Notes: generated from the letters alone by a model not told the origin. Shown: positions 22,505 through 35,749, numbered from the stretch's first letter. The stretch: 64,000 bases of DNA from Toxorhynchites rutilus septentrionalis (GCF_029784135.1 NC_073745.1:110742216-110806215); one strand, 5' to 3'. A program made the numbers and translations.

Positions 22505-24700
22505 ATACGTGATATATTTCACCTATCTTCACATCTTCACAATATTCCTAATCTTCCCCATTCGCTACGCAACACGCTTCGCTCGTCAAACTATGATCCC
22601 TCGTTCCGGCAATGGCATATACCAAATTAATGTTAGATATACAATTTTCATCCGTGCAAAACCTCTAAGCCTCTTACCTCTTACGCCCTTTCCCCCAAAC
22701 GGCCCATCGTAGATAATGACCTTTTCACATGATCATATCATCCGAAATACTGCTAGATCAGATCTGGTTTCGGAGTGGTCGGCACGGCTCTCCTGTTGCG
22801 CCCCTTAGAAAAAAAGCCACTCGCGGGCACGGCAATGACGAGCGTTGCATTCACACGCTTTACAGATTTGGACCTTGCTCTCCTTTCCTTGCATTCACAC
22901 GCCACTCTTCGGCGGTACTCACAGCGGTCAGCGCCGCAAAAAAAAGAGTGTTATCCCCACCATTGGCTGCAGCATCTCGTTGGTTTCGCCAAAAGCGTCC
23001 GGCTTAATGGTGCGAACCAGAGATAGACTAATGCTACATTAATGATAATAATATTTCATTATGATTAATCAATCCATTAAAGTAGAACAAAACCTGATGC
23101 GGGTTTTCGAGGAGTGCTTTATGGAGCGTGGCTCCGTGGAAAGCGTTCGCGGCGGCAGCGAACAGTTGAGTGGAAAACCGTGATGCTGGTGTGTGGATTT
23201 ATTTGCGTTAATTCGGTGGGAAATAGAGATATTAGTTGTTTGGTGTCCGAACGTGGCAAAGCGGAGGCGCCTCAGGACGTCGATTAGTGGATTCGATAAA
23301 GGTCGTGCGATTGTTTTTTTTGTGCTGTTTTGTTTCAAGCCGCCGCATACAAGTGCTCACATCATGCACGGATAGCTTTCCCGTTATCCAAGTCGCACGT
23401 TACATGCTCAGTAATTCGTTCGAGATATGAAGATCGAATGAAATCCCGTTCAGGTCAAAGTTCACTGGCAGATTTCTCCCGGCGCATCTTGCCGATGCCA
23501 TTTAAGCACTTGTTTTTACAACTCATATTCCGCTGCGATCAGCCCTGACGGAGCGGACCGTAATCTACAATCAGATGAAAAGTATAATAAAAGTATTTTA
23601 ATTGAAAATTAATTGCATCCACCACCTTCGTCGCGGCACGGAACTGCTATCAGCCGGTGCGTCCCATATGTATGCTTTAATTGCTATAAAGAAGCTGTCA
23701 GATGTTACGCGGATAGATAAGAGGATCTTGGATGAGCGCCCGGACAAATAACGGCGCTGGAAACAGTCCCAGGAGGTAGCTCGAGAGCGGACGCTCGCTG
23801 TTCAGGACCGGTCACCATCACACCAACTGTCACTGGGGCTGGAAGTTGCCTGAATTTCCCTCCCCCAGCAGGTCGAAACTTTCGCGATTCAGGTCGCTAG
23901 CGACCACATTCCGCAAACGCTATCATCGATCACCGCGTGGCTTTGTGAGGTATGCTGTGAGACCGCGTGAACTTTCTATAAATCTGTGAACTTTGGTCGG
24001 AATGCTCACTGAGTGTTCTTCTTTTAGAATTTGATGAGGAGCCTTTAACATGATTCGATCATCGGAGAGTAACGAACAAGCGAAACATTTTCCAGAAATA
24101 CCATTGCTTATTTTACACATTCATTGTTTTCTTTAACACATTGTTGATCGGAAACGAGTTGACTCGACATTAGACTTGTACTACCTATTTTTCTTTATGA
24201 AATCCGTTATAAGAAATTACAAATGCCTTTCGCATCGTATCTAATCGTATCCAACGTTCAATTGCGCTTCATTCAGTATAAATTAATTTATTCGTGTTTA
24301 TTCATAATGTTTTACCTTATATTACAAAATAATAGTCATAGTTTCTGTTAAAAAATTCTAATCAATAATGTGTTATTATGCTAACACGTTGAGTCTCGTA
24401 CGAACTAGGGCACTGACAATGCACTTCCCGTGTGGTCCACGTTGCACTCTTCGGTACAATAGTGGACTTTTCTAAAAATCAGTTTTTAAATGTTAGTGTG
24501 TTTTTAGTGTGCTGATATATCACCGTAAAGAAGCGAAAAGTGAACAAGAAGCAGAATGTGCGTTTGTTGTTTGTTCTTCTGTAGCTGTGTGGATTGTTTG
24601 AGCTCATTGGACTTTTCACAGGACGAAAGTATGTAAGTGTAGTGGGCGACAATATCGGAAAGAAATGAAAAATCTATTTTCAAGTTTTTTTAAGACACAG
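22505..24700. other. Intergenic DNA, no gene recognised
   Basis: Somewhat higher GC between 22.7 and 23.9 kb with short overlapping ORFs on both strands, none resembling a known family. No RNA gene or transposon end was supported. Confidence 0.45.
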
Positions 24701-25194
24701 TGCTGGGAATGACCAACCTCGATATAAAGCAACCTCGATATAACGTAACTTTTACCTCGATATAACGTAACTTTTTAAGATGTAGAAATGAACAATACAG
24801 AAATAGTTTTTGGAGTATAAATTATTTCAAATAAATGTCTCTAGTATGTTTTGAAACTAAAAAGTACCGTAAAATGGCCGTGGCTTTGGTAGTTTTCATT
24901 TTGGATCTCGATTCAATTTTTTGATAAAAAAAGAGCTTGTGGAAAAGCGATGTACGGATTGTTTTGTATTGTCGCACGTTGTATTGTCCACGACAATTTC
25001 CCTTATGAAATACGCATGCATTCAACCTGATATTCTTGGGCGGACTTTCCACTTGGTATTATTTTGATTTTTTTTTAACTTTTAGCATAACTTTGAACAT
25101 GTTTCAAGACCAAATTCAGAGGAATTCCCATTTGGAGATAAAGTAAGTCAAACCTATAAACTATAAAATACTGGTGTTACACCACTGCGAATCA

Positions 25195-26790
25195 TTAGAA
25201 TGGATTACCTCACGTATGACTCTGTCGGACAAGATACTCATCATGGATGACTTCAAAATGCGTTCTATCAGCTAGGCCCAAGGTACTTCGGGCTATCTCT
25301 ATCCCAACCTTGCTCGCTCATCGATGAATCCTGTTCAAAAACAGCTTTTGATTGACTATAGCACCGCAGGGCTCGTCCAACTCAACTCGTTCACAACTTT
25401 AACGGTTTTCACAACTCCTCTGCTTTGTCAGCCGAGAACTCTCTAATGACATAACCGTCTCGAGTGCCCCTGCCCCGCTAGTAAGAGAATGCCAGCATCA
25501 TCCACCTCTTAACCTGTTCATAAACGAATGTGTTCCGTATGAATTTTCCTAAACAGCGGAAATAACTCGTTTTAACTTTAGGAACAGACTTCAACAGAAT
25601 GAATCATTTTCTGTCCTCCGTCAACTGGAATGACTTGTTATGCGACCTGTCCGTTGAAGCATCGGTTGATATTTTTACTTTCGTCCTAATCTACGCTTTT
25701 GACCAATTCACACCGTAGTAGAAGACCACTATATCCTCCCTGGTCCAATGCCACCCTCAAACGTCTGAAGTAGATTAAAAGATCAGCTCTCAAAAAACTC
25801 TCGCGAAATCAAAAATACTATGGACGGTCATATTACATCGCTTGTAACAACAGATACAAACGGCTCAACAAAACATTGTTCAATTCCTACTTGCATAGTA
25901 TCCAACAGAATCTCACACTCAACCCTCGAAAATTCTGGTCTTACATCGACGAACAACGGAAGAACATAGGTCTTCCTGTGACAATGAGCTTTGGCAGAAA
26001 GGAAGCTTCTTCTCTCTCATCGATAGGTGACCTCTTCAGGGAACAATTTTCAGCTGTGTTCACGAATGAAATGCTTGATCCACAACAGGTGTCGGTAGCA
26101 ACAGGTATTCAACGTACCACTTCGCCCAGCCATCGGCCCGCATCCACAGTAATCTCTCTTAACAGTATTGAATCCAGTTCTTCTTCTTCTTATATGGCAC
26201 TAACGTTCCTAGAGGAACTCCGCCGTCTCAACGTAGTATTACTTGCGTTATTTTCATTAGTACTTAGTTGAGATTTCTATGCCAAATAACACGCCTTGAA
26301 TGCATTCTGAGCTCTAGAATACGCGTGGCCACAGAGGAAATTTCTTTGAAGAAAAATTTCCCCGACCAGAACGGGAATCGAACCCGAACCCCCGGCATGT
26401 TAGGTTTGACGGAAACCACTCGGCCACGGGAGCACTTGAATCCAGTTGTGCTTGTTTAAAATGTTCAACAAATCCGGGTTCAGATGGTATACCATCTATT
26501 GTTTTAAAAAGGTGTAGCTCTGCAATTTCCCGACCTTTGGCAACTATTTTCAACCGCTCTCTGCCGTCAGGAACATTCCCGAGTATGTGGAACAAATCTT
26601 TCGTTTTCCCAGTGTTTAAAAAGTGTGATAAACGTGAGAACTATTGATCAATCGCTGCTCTGTGTGCCACGTCAATGCTATTTGAGCTCACTGTTTCGGA
26701 CTTTCTCATGCATAACTGTCTAAGCTACGTGTCTGAAACTCAGCATGAATTTATGCCCAAAAGATCCACTTGCAATCTTTGCCCACGATT
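25195..26790 (+). pseudogene. Jockey/I-group LINE fragment (endonuclease remnant and RT), decayed
   Basis: Frame-shifting translation reads as the end of an endonuclease domain and the linker before RT. The best part is the ORF at 25876-26271, with LNPRKFWSYIDEQRKN and an LFREQFSAVFTNE block. After the SINE at 26180-26435 the protein resumes with NPGSDGIPSIVLKRC, a LFNRSLPSGTFP-like block and later LCATSMLFELTVSDFL. Several stops and frameshifts (for example near 25640, 25710 and 26645) show it is dead. The catalytic YADD segment is not present. The clade is uncertain within the Jockey/I group. Confidence 0.8.
26180..26435 (-). mobile_element. tRNA-Ser-like SINE inside the LINE fragment
   Basis: Same family as 14706-14976. 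The tRNA-like head is at the right (GTGGCCGAGTGG, GGGTTCGATTCCC on the minus strand) and a (GAA)n tail at the left (ttcttcttcttct on plus). The TTGAATCCAGTT duplication at 26168-26179 and 26436-26447 is cut from LINE coding sequence. Confidence 0.92.
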
Positions 26791-26819
26791 GACTGGTTAG
26801 ATTTTAATGACCACCAAAT

Positions 26820-28000
26820 TCAGAATCGATCTCAAACGTGATTCACATTTCGTCGTTTTTTCTGAACGCAACTTTTATTTTCATTTGCCATTTCGTTGAA
26901 ACAGTCCTTAAAGGTGTGTCGTGAGTTTCGTGTATAAGGTTTGATTCAGTTTCGTCTCTTTTGTTTCATTTACAGATCTTGAAGACGACGATGAGCTGTT
27001 ACTCTCAGAATATTCGTCGCAAAATATTTTATGTACGCAAGACTGCTTACGTTTAAAGAACTCATAAATAGCCTGACTTGATCCACGAGTCTAAAAAGGT
27101 TGTAATTAAGTAATTCTGATCTTCTCCTAAATAGTTGAATCCTTATCAGCCCTGTTGAAAATTACTTGCAGAAAACTTGAATCTCTATTAAAGGATATCC
27201 ACAGAAACTTTATTCATAGTTCATTATTTTTATGTAAAAATGTGTTTATTTCTTCTAAAATGTAATCCTTTATCCACTTCATGCACAAATGCAGTGTTAT
27301 TCAGTTTCGTATTCACAAATAAAAACCCGAATATCCGACTGCCAGATATCCGGCTATCAGGCCTTGAAGCTATCCGGTAGCTATCCATGTTTGTCTACGA
27401 AATTTTTCCTTAATGGGCAGAAGAAAGGTTTATGAATACTGCTGGGTGATAGAAAATTAGTTTTTGTGCATTTTTCAGTAATCATGAACAGTTCTGCATC
27501 AATCAATACAAATTTTTTTTTGCTTCGATACAACGTAACGAGAAAAAAAATAAAGTTGCCTTGTATCGAGGTATAATTGTATTTGTAATTACTATTCAAT
27601 CAAGTAAGAAAAAACTATTTTACAAAAAAGCACCACGAATGACCAGAACCGAATCGCATCATGCAAAATATCAAACGTCTTGGTTTGTCAAAACTAGCTC
27701 AAACAAAACTAGACCATTTCAATGGTTTTTGGCCACATTAGGATGACCCGATGACTTGCAGATCAATGTTTAAATTGAGTTAGGGAAAGTCATGACAACA
27801 ACTTTAGGTAGATTAATAAGGTTTTTGTATCCTCAAACCCTTGAATTATCATTTGAATGACCGTAGGTGAAGAAATAATTGATTTTCTATACATATTTGT
27901 GCATATTACACTACAAAATCCTGAAAAACATAGATTGATCAATTTCACCCCGAAGCTACATTTTGAAATTTTCCGCCTAAAATTATCCAAATTAACGCTT
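26820..28000. other. Intergenic DNA, no gene recognised
   Basis: AT-rich. A short patch near 27325-27390 repeats ATATCCGxCTxxCAG/GCTATCCGG phrases. No gene was supported. Confidence 0.4.
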
Positions 28001-28003
28001 AAG

Positions 28004-28506
28004 GGGTAGAGGGTCTTCGTAGCCACTTGGTTACGCGTTCGCTTACTAAGCGATCGGTCGTGAGTTCAAACTCAGGACCCTCAATTGACCATCTTTGTGT
28101 TGTTATAGAATAACTACGTCCACGCAAACATCATCAGCGATGGAGATCGATCCACGGTCGAAAATAGATCGATTCATCCATACAACTGCTCTGCTCTGCA
28201 AGAAACATCGGGCTGCTGTTCTATAAATAACCCAACAATGATCACTATCAACTGTCTCCGCTGTCCGGTCTGCTGAACAATGGAAGAACAGAAAGAATAC
28301 CCTTACGCCGAAATGGCTACTACTGTGTAATTTACCATAATGTAATGGAACAGAAAACTTAACGCCTAAATGGCTACTACTAACTACTGTGTAATTTACA
28401 GTTTATAGAAACATAAACATATGTACATGTACACGATTAAAACCCGGCTCTGTTACTGCTAAAATGCTAATGAGCCTAATAAATAAATAAATGGGATAAA
28501 AAAATC
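28004..28506 (+). mobile_element. tRNA-derived SINE, copy 2
   Basis: Same family as 1802-2326: GGGTCTTCGTAGCCAC start, B-box-like GAGTTCAAACTC, shared body (GATGGAGATCGATCCACGG, TACAACTGCTCTGCTC) and CGGCTCTGTTACTGC tail with AATAAATAAATAAATGGGATAAAA. Possible imperfect duplication CGCTTAAGG/CGATTAAGG at the two sides. Confidence 0.75.
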
Positions 28507-28580
28507 GATTAAGGATTTTTTTGAACAAAGCTTCCTATAACATTTTGAGGCCTTAGCACCAGTACTGATTTTAAAAATAA

Positions 28581-29280
28581 TTGGGTATTAATCTAACTAA
28601 AACAATCGGAAATATTCACATTTTTCTGAAAACAGTGATCAATTTGTCCCCAGTTTACGGTACCTTAGATTCTAACATACACAACGGTTTGACTGGTGGC
28701 TATTATGGTGTCAAAAAAACTATATCGAAGATTAACGAAAGGTCTTATTGGCCTGGATTGTCTCGTGACATAAAATTATGGTGCATGCAGTGTACGGTTT
28801 GTGCGACTAGGAAATAGTACAATCAGAACTCCTATCAAATCGACTTGGATGTCGGGCAGCTTGTTTGGTTGTATATCAAAAAACAACATCAACTTCAATT
28901 GTCTCATGTTGATATTCTACACCCGTAATTGATTCAGTGATTGATTCAGTGAGGGGATCTCATCACATTACATTAAACAATAGTATAGTGGTTATAAAAA
29001 ACCCGGTGTATTGCTAAATTGAAATGCTTAAAGCTTTTGGTAGACAAATATGCGAGAAAACTTTGATAGCGTTTTTCTCAGTTGCTGATTTTGGAACATG
29101 GGACAACTATGCGTAGAACGGCAGTGAGGGTCCGTATCAAACCGAAAAAAAGTTGAACAAGCTAATCTACGAGATTTGACAAGGAAGAAGTAATAGAAAA
29201 ATTGTTCACATCGATCGCCTTGAACTCTATTCTTCAACGAGGTAACTTGTCGGGACGCACAAGTCCTGAGAGGAGGGTTG
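28581..29280 (+). pseudogene. Ty3/gypsy (mdg-like) pol remnant: integrase zinc finger
   Basis: The ORF at 28581-28817 ends with an integrase H2C2 finger (VYGTLDSNIHNG..., YYGVKKTISKINERSYWPGL, CMQCTVCATRK). After a stop, a short integrase C-terminal-like DVGQLVWLYIKK follows. The catalytic core is deleted. The remnant runs into a purine-rich tract (29269-29280) and an LTR. Gag and env are absent. Confidence 0.75.
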
Positions 29281-29527
29281 TGTTACGGAGTTTACGGGTA
29301 CTTCCTGTGTGAACACATTTATAGTTGGGAGATGAATTCGTAGGTGGAGAAAAAGAAAGACGTTGATTAAAGTCAGTCGGTTGTTGAATAGCACACGAAA
29401 CTACACGTCGTAAAAAGATCCGTATAACGTGGTATATTCCCAACATCGGTATTCGGTTCTGTCTGTGCACACACAGGTTATTTAAACCTGTGATTGGAGA
29501 TACCAAAAACCAATAAATTCTGTAACA
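29281..29527 (+). repeat. 3' LTR of the gypsy remnant
   Basis: It begins TGTTACGGAG after a purine-rich tract and ends CTGTAACA, giving TGTTAC/GTAACA inverted termini over about 247 bp. It holds CAATAAATTC near its end. No matching 5' LTR was found in the window. Confidence 0.6.
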
Positions 29528-32500
29528 ATATCATATTCTGCCTCGGAATATTTTATCGTGAAATACTTCATGCAACGACTAATATCCATCCTTCTGCCGT
29601 CATCGATCGATTGCAACATCGATGGAGTGAACAAACAAACAAAAAGGCCCTTTTCAGGACCACCAAATTATTATCAAAGAATGTATTAATGTAGTTTTTC
29701 AAAAATGTCCAAAATTAGTATGCAACAGAAAAACGTAATTCTACATCAACTATGCGACCGTGTCTCGGACACAACCCTCCTGTACCTTTAATAATACGGT
29801 TTCTATCCACCGCATTTTTTTACAAATTGTGTAGTGAAATTTTTTTTCTTAGGCTACTGGTGAAGTTTAGTACGATTTTTTTCTGTGCGGTCCCTCGCAC
29901 AGGAGCAGGTTTTCCTGTACCGCGTTATTGAGTATGATCGTAGAGGAGCAGCTGAAAGTGGATTATAGGAGAAGTGTGTGATACGCACCCCCTAAGCGAG
30001 AATAGATTTATCTTGACCGTGCTCTCAAAATTTAAGGTAACGACTACGTCAGTACGTAGATTGGTTAAACCTCAGTCATCTGTACTCGTTCTGTATTTTA
30101 GATACTGAATAACAAAAGTGCTACGAATTTTATTTTGTAAGGCGCCCAAATTCTAAATTTCCAATCATACGGTGTTAAATGGCCCAGCAGAAGTATAATA
30201 TGCCGATGAGTTGTTTCTCTCAGATACTATAAATCTCAGAGAAACAACTTGTATGAAAGAGAGATTCCATCAATCTATTCCCTTCATGCCCACCAGCGAA
30301 GAGAAGAAACCGTTCCTCCGGTGAGCGTGTTCTCCCAGCATTCGTGCATTAATTCTCCAGTTCCCGCTCTTGTTTTTCTGCATTCTCTGAGCACATAATA
30401 TAGAAGCCAGATGTGAAGACATGTTTTCGTTGTCAAGACATTTAATTTTGTGAAAACATACTGAGGTCATTTCAAAGCATGTGAAAACAATTGTTTGTGT
30501 GATTTATCGGACATGATTTATAAATATCGTGGTAGTTTGCTCATTTTTGTTCTTTATGATTACATTTGAAGACATTTATTCGTGCCATGAAGAGATATTT
30601 GAAAAAATCATCTGGCATCCCTCACATACAAGCTATTTCTCTTGTGAGAATGTTTACGGCTGAAAGCGAGCAAATAGCCCCTAGCGAGGGTACGCCATAC
30701 TGCACGGTGGTAAGCTGATGCGGAAAATATCCAATTGAGAAAGAAAAGAACCCTTTCTTACCATCTTCTTCATCTGAGATATTCACTGGGAACTCGACTC
30801 AATAGATATGACCCACAGTTATCGCCTCAGAATCGGGTTTAAACAACAAAAACCTTATAGAAATGATGCAGAAAATTACATCGAAAATCGCTTCCAAAGA
30901 AAATAATTTTTTTAATTTTTTTAAAGCTTGTTACAAATGTAAAACTTTCATGGTAGGATTCTATTATTGACTAGCACGTTTGCCTATATCCATTGCTTTT
31001 CTATTCTTGCTGGTTTACGAGAAAATCAGGTGATATGTATTATTTATGTATTATTTGAAAATTATCGGAAAGGATATGACGCATGGAAATTTTCTTAAGA
31101 TTGGCTGTCACAGGATAAACAACAGTATTCAGAACTGTAAAATATGGTTTTTTCATTATTCGTGCCCATTTTGAAGTGGGTCCAAACAAAACATAATCAA
31201 TCAAGCACAAAACTGTCTGTGCTCTATTTTTTTGTACGAAATCTTATCTTTCTAATGTCGCTTAGCGTAACACGATTCATTTCCTATCTTGTCACTTATC
31301 GTAGTGGATTGATTTCCAGTGCAACTGCTTCCAAAGAGGCGTAAATCCTTTGTTACGTCAGTTTTTTACTAATTTAGAGTAGGGAAAATCTAAAATTTCA
31401 AACACATATTCGATTCCTTACGATTTGATTCTTGTACTTTATCCGACTCAAGCCGCATACGAGAATGTAGACAGCAATAACATGCTTCAAATTCTTGCTC
31501 GAGAACAACCGGACAAACGCTGAGGTCGTGCGCAATAATAAATCGTGTCAAGCAGATTATAGCAATTATCACTGTCGGGGTACATATATCGAAAAGCCAT
31601 CAAACGAAATCAAGGATAATGCTCTTTAAGTGCTATGAGAAGAATTAGTCTTGCGTGTGGTCTAATAATAGCCTAACCCGGACAACCTTCCCTTGGTGGC
31701 GCGTGGTATGTTGGGGTTTTATCCGACCCCAATGGGACCGTTCATCGCGTATGACACATAAAGATCAATCGGTTCGATTGCGCAAATTCTTCGAACATCG
31801 TTACCACACATGGCGGATAGCAGAGAGTTTTGTGGGTAACTGGTGATTTCGTTTCGTTGTTCGTTCAACCACAGCGCCCCTTTCTTTCTAATTTGACTCC
31901 ATCATCATCTCCCCCTGCTTGCTGATTTAGTGGCCGCCCGTGAGAAAGTACTTTTATAGCCCGCAATGGGTTGCGATGGCTTTACATGTTAAAACAGACC
32001 TCGGCTCTTCGGTGACCTATGCCCACCCAGGGAGGTGGTGTCTGTCTGCAGCATTTCAACAGCCTCCGAGCGTCATGATCCATCCGATTTGAACGTTTAT
32101 AGAGCGAAAAAACGGACCAAAACAGAATCGAGAGCTAAATGAGTTTGGTTACTGTTTCTTTTTTGTTCCTGGTTGAAATTTGAGTGAAGTGCTGTCAGCA
32201 TTAAATAATAATCTGTACACGAACAATGAGTTCCTAAACTGCTTTGAACAGGTGTAAAATCGTAACAAACTACCAAATCAAAATAGACAATAAATGTGAT
32301 TAATGGAGCAATATAAGATTGTATACACTTCCCCAAATTTGAAAGTGAACACGAACCATCCGATGATATAATCCCACTTGGCATCCCGGCCGTCCCGGCT
32401 TTACAACTTATGGTTCACGTCGTGGTTGTTTCACGTAAATGATTTAATTAGTGTCGAAATCGTGCCTCAAGTGATAAGTGTCCTATCATTTTTTGTGGAT

Positions 32501-34046
32501 CAACCCGCATCGGTCGTTTTCCCGTACCGATCTCACCCATCGTGAAAGGGGTCGACCGTTGGCTCGGTTCTCTGGTCTGAGCCCAGGCGAAGTGAACGGC
32601 AGGTATGCGATGGATTACGCTTGATATGCCACAAAATAGGCACCTAATAGCTCCGCGTGATTCCTGTTTACAGTGAGTTAATAGCGAACGCCTGTGGATG
32701 AAGTTTGGGAGGGGGTGTTGGTGAGGGTGGGAGGGATAGTTATCGCGACAACATGCGGAGCGTAAACAAAACGCTTCGGAACCGAACATGGTTTTGCTTT
32801 TTTTTCTGTCTTCACATCGCTTACGAGAGTTTGAGTGAGTGGATCATTTTTGGGAACCGTCAAACTGTGGCTCCATATCAAAACACAGATGGGAAGGAGG
32901 CGGACAGCTGTCTACAAATTGGAACGGAATCCCGGGCATGTTCGCACGTCCCATAAAAAACGCTTGTTGAAATAAATCAGATTTATATTCACACGTTTCT
33001 TTTTAACGACGACAGGCTAGAGAATAGAAAAGCTAGCTGTGAATGGTACGTGGAGATCGTTTTGGTGTAATTTACACAGAGCTACCATGGGGGGTTACCC
33101 ATGTTGACACTTTTAATTCGCCAGGATTGATGATCATTGCCGATGTTTTACCCAAGTGTTATAAACAGGAACTGTTGCTAGAGAGCATCATTCTATTTTG
33201 GAACAGTATATGTAGGGAGTTTTGAATGACGATGTATTTGAAATCAAGACACATGACAGACTCAAACAATTATTCGTTTCGAAGATGATCTCAGCTTGAT
33301 TAGATTGCATAAATGAAGGACTCGGGTGTAAATCACCTTATAGTTAACTCTTCATTTACCCCACTTGTTCAGTTTGAAGACTACGTTGGCTCTATTGGCA
33401 TCAGTTATTGATTTTCACTCGCTTAGAATACAAGAGAAATAATTGAAATATGTTTCAAAATACGCCTGTCGAGTATAATTCGAGTAAAAACCTTACTTGT
33501 TTCGTCATTCGTTTACCAGATGTCTCAATTAGGGTTAGTGGGGACAAAGTGGTCACCTGCTTGTTTGGTAGTATAACTATTGACTATTGACACCGTATTG
33601 ATAGTCATCTTATGTTTGAAGAATTTCATGACTTCAGTGGAGCTGTCGCATGTCAATCGCTCTCTCGGTAGACATTCGGTTTGTCCCTTTCGAATTTAAG
33701 GAAGTTCTAGTGAAATTTAGTTTTTTTGACCTGATATTTTTGACAAATCAATAGTTTGGACGGCTCTTTACATATTCTAGGAAAGGTGAACAGATATTTT
33801 GTTCAATTTCAGCGATTATTTCGCATAGAAATTACTTTGTTGTTTGGGAGGAGAAGTGGTCATTGGACGATTACTACTGGCAATGTACTGTTTTTAAAAG
33901 CTGATAAACCTTATCACCTTCTGCTCCTAAAGGGGTTATGTGGGGTTTTGTGGTTTTGACTACTACAATAAGTTGAGCTACAATATTCTTCGAAGTTCCC
34001 ATACATGTGTTACACATGAATTCACGTCTCGACTCCAGCGACATAC
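29528..34046. other. Intergenic DNA, no gene recognised
   Basis: AT-rich, with a more GC-rich block at about 31.6-33.1 kb. Short ORFs (up to 113 codons, at 32448-32789 minus) overlap others on both strands and show no domain. A repeat block at 29735-29790 matches 16170-16220. A small hairpin lies at 30209-30249. Confidence 0.4.
30209..30249. repeat. Short hairpin
   Basis: AGTTGTTTCTCTCAGAT and ATCTCAGAGAAACAACT form a 17-bp stem with one mismatch around a 7-base loop. No T run follows, and a role is unknown. Confidence 0.5.
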
Positions 34047-34135
34047 ACTGGATTTTTTTTATGGTTTTTTGTGATTTTTTGACGCGATTTAGAAACGCGA
34101 CGATGACCTTTTTTAACACGATTTGTTCAAAATTA
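34047..34135 (+). repeat. Partial copy of the CACTGGATTC MITE
   Basis: CACTGGATTTTTTTTATGG, a GTGATTTTTTGACGCGATTT block and an ACGATTTG/AAAATTACAC block match the left half of 22222-22502. The right end is missing. Confidence 0.5.
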
Positions 34136-34950
34136 CACTTTTGTTTATTTGGTATGAAATATTTTGAATACATTGTTTCTTTTGATGCATATTTATTACT
34201 CACACATTGACCTAGCTGTATCTGCCATAAAATTCCGAGAAAAGTTTTCTGCTAATTGTTTATTCCTTAAAAATTGAAAACAATTTCTATTCTAGGCATC
34301 GCAAAATTGAGTGTACACGACGGTCGTAAATTATTTCACCTCACAGGTGAATATGAAAAAAACGACTATAGTTTGTTAATGCATGTGTGAACAGACCTAA
34401 GAAGTTCAGGAACGAGGTCTTCTATACGGATAAGCCGAAAACCAATCTCTTTGAATCGGATGGAAGACAGATGGTGTGGAGAAAGCCAGTATCTGTGCTC
34501 CAGGTTCAGCATGTGGTTCCCACAGTAAAATACGGCTGCGGTAGTCAGATGATGTATGGTACATTGGCGGCTTCTGGATCTGGAACCGTGGAGTTTATCG
34601 ATTCAGCGATTGACAAAATGGCTTAATTGATCTTCCAGAAAAATAACCTGCAGTCTCCCGTTGAGGACAATTTGACTGGGAAGAATGAAATGATATAGTC
34701 GAGTCGGTAGAGGGAGATAGCGACTAAACGCCCGACTGACTGTTCAGTCGTTTTGACGGAGAAACTGCGTGAAGAAGCTAAAAGCCATTACTAACTAACT
34801 ACGGATATAGTCAGTCGGTTAGTCAGCCGACTATCCTCATTTGACTATGCCTATGCCGAGCTCTGCTTTCAACAGAATAATGACCCGAAGCAAACTGACC
34901 TCATCGTGCGGGAATACCTGCTCTATAATGTCCCAATCAACTCAAAACAC

Positions 34951-35610
34951 GGGGGTCTCCGTAGCCACATTGGTTGCGCGTTCGCTTATTAAGCGATCGA
35001 TCGGGAGTTCAAAACTCAGGGCTCTCATTGACCATCTTTGTGGTGTTACTAAATAACTACGTCCACGCAACAATCATCAGCGATGGAGATCGATCCACGG
35101 TCGAAATAAGCAGCCCTATTCTGTATTCCGACGGATTTCCATTTCATTCGAAATCGTTGTTTCGTTCGAGCTATAATTTCGCTTAACCTATTTCGAACGT
35201 TTTGCCCCTTTAATGTTCTAAGAGAAACAGATCGAACGAAATGCAAAAACAACTCGAACGGAATACAGATTGGAATTTAATCAAGTCATTCGAAATATTT
35301 CGAATCGATCGAAGTACAGAATAGGGGTGAAGATCGATTCATCCATACAACTGCTCTGCTCTGCAAGACACATCGGGCTGCTGTTCTATAAATAACTCAA
35401 CAATGATCAATCCACTGTCTCCGCTGTCCGGTCTATAACTGGATAATGGAAGAACAGGAGGAAAATTCTTCCGCCTAAATGGCTACTGGGTAAATGTGTA
35501 CTATATGCAATGGTATAGAAGGGAATACTCTAACGCTGAAAAATGGCAACTGTGTAATGTGCTAATTATGATGAACATGTGACATGTACACGTTTAAAAT
35601 TCGGCTCTGT
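34951..35610 (+). mobile_element. tRNA-derived SINE, copy 3, interrupted by a MITE
   Basis: Same family as 1802-2326 (GGGGGTCTCCGTAGCCACATTGG head, TTCGGCTCTGT tail, 3' truncated). The body is continuous with copies 1 and 2 except for a ~220-bp insert at 35111-35330. It lies inside Tc1 coding sequence. Confidence 0.85.
35111..35330. mobile_element. MITE with CCCTATTCTGTA ends
   Basis: Inverted ends CCCTATTCTGTA and TACAGAATAGGG lie near the two edges of a ~220-bp insert that is absent from the other two SINE copies. The interior carries TTCGAA/TCGAACG-type motifs in both orientations. The target duplication is unclear (possibly AG). Confidence 0.75.
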
Positions 35611-35749
35611 GCTGGAAAGTGCTGGACGCCAAAGGGAGACCATACCAGATGCTAGGGGATTGATTTTTGTTATCTGTGAACAATTCTGAACTGATTTTAA
35701 ATTTCTTTTTTAGAAAAACTTAAACTGTACACTCAATTTTGCCACGTCT

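Larger units (their letters stand above)
24705..27575. mobile_element. Possible Tigger/pogo-like element relic bounded by ACCTCGATA repeats
   Basis: The left end holds three copies of a CCTCGATATAACGTAAC-type motif (24717-24775). The right end holds the inverted form (GTATCGAGGT near 27563-27572 and GATACAACGTAAC near 27527-27539). Such ends are typical of pogo/Tigger-like elements. No transposase was recognised between them. A Jockey-like LINE with its own SINE occupies about 1.6 kb of the interior. The boundaries are inferred. Confidence 0.35.
34301..35742 (+). pseudogene. Tc1-type transposon relic with nested SINE
   Basis: An inverted 17-bp pair GCAAAATTGAGTGTACA / TGTACACTCAATTTTGC bounds the stretch; an alternative right copy lies near 35912. 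Inside, the ORF at 34387-34626 reads as a Tc1 transposase (NEVFYTDKPKTNLFESDGRQ, VWRKP, GSQMMYGTLAASGSGTVEF). The protein resumes at about 34855 with FQQNNDPKQTDLIVREYLL and YNVP, is cut by a SINE at 34951, and ends after it at about 35620-35665 (VLDAKGRPYQML). A stop, a ~180-bp unrelated stretch and decay show it is dead. The transposase would have been a DDE enzyme. Confidence 0.82.

Noticed and set aside
32448..32789. 113-codon minus-strand ORF in the GC-richer block
   Set aside because: No recognisable domain, overlapping ORFs on both strands, no splice or start context.
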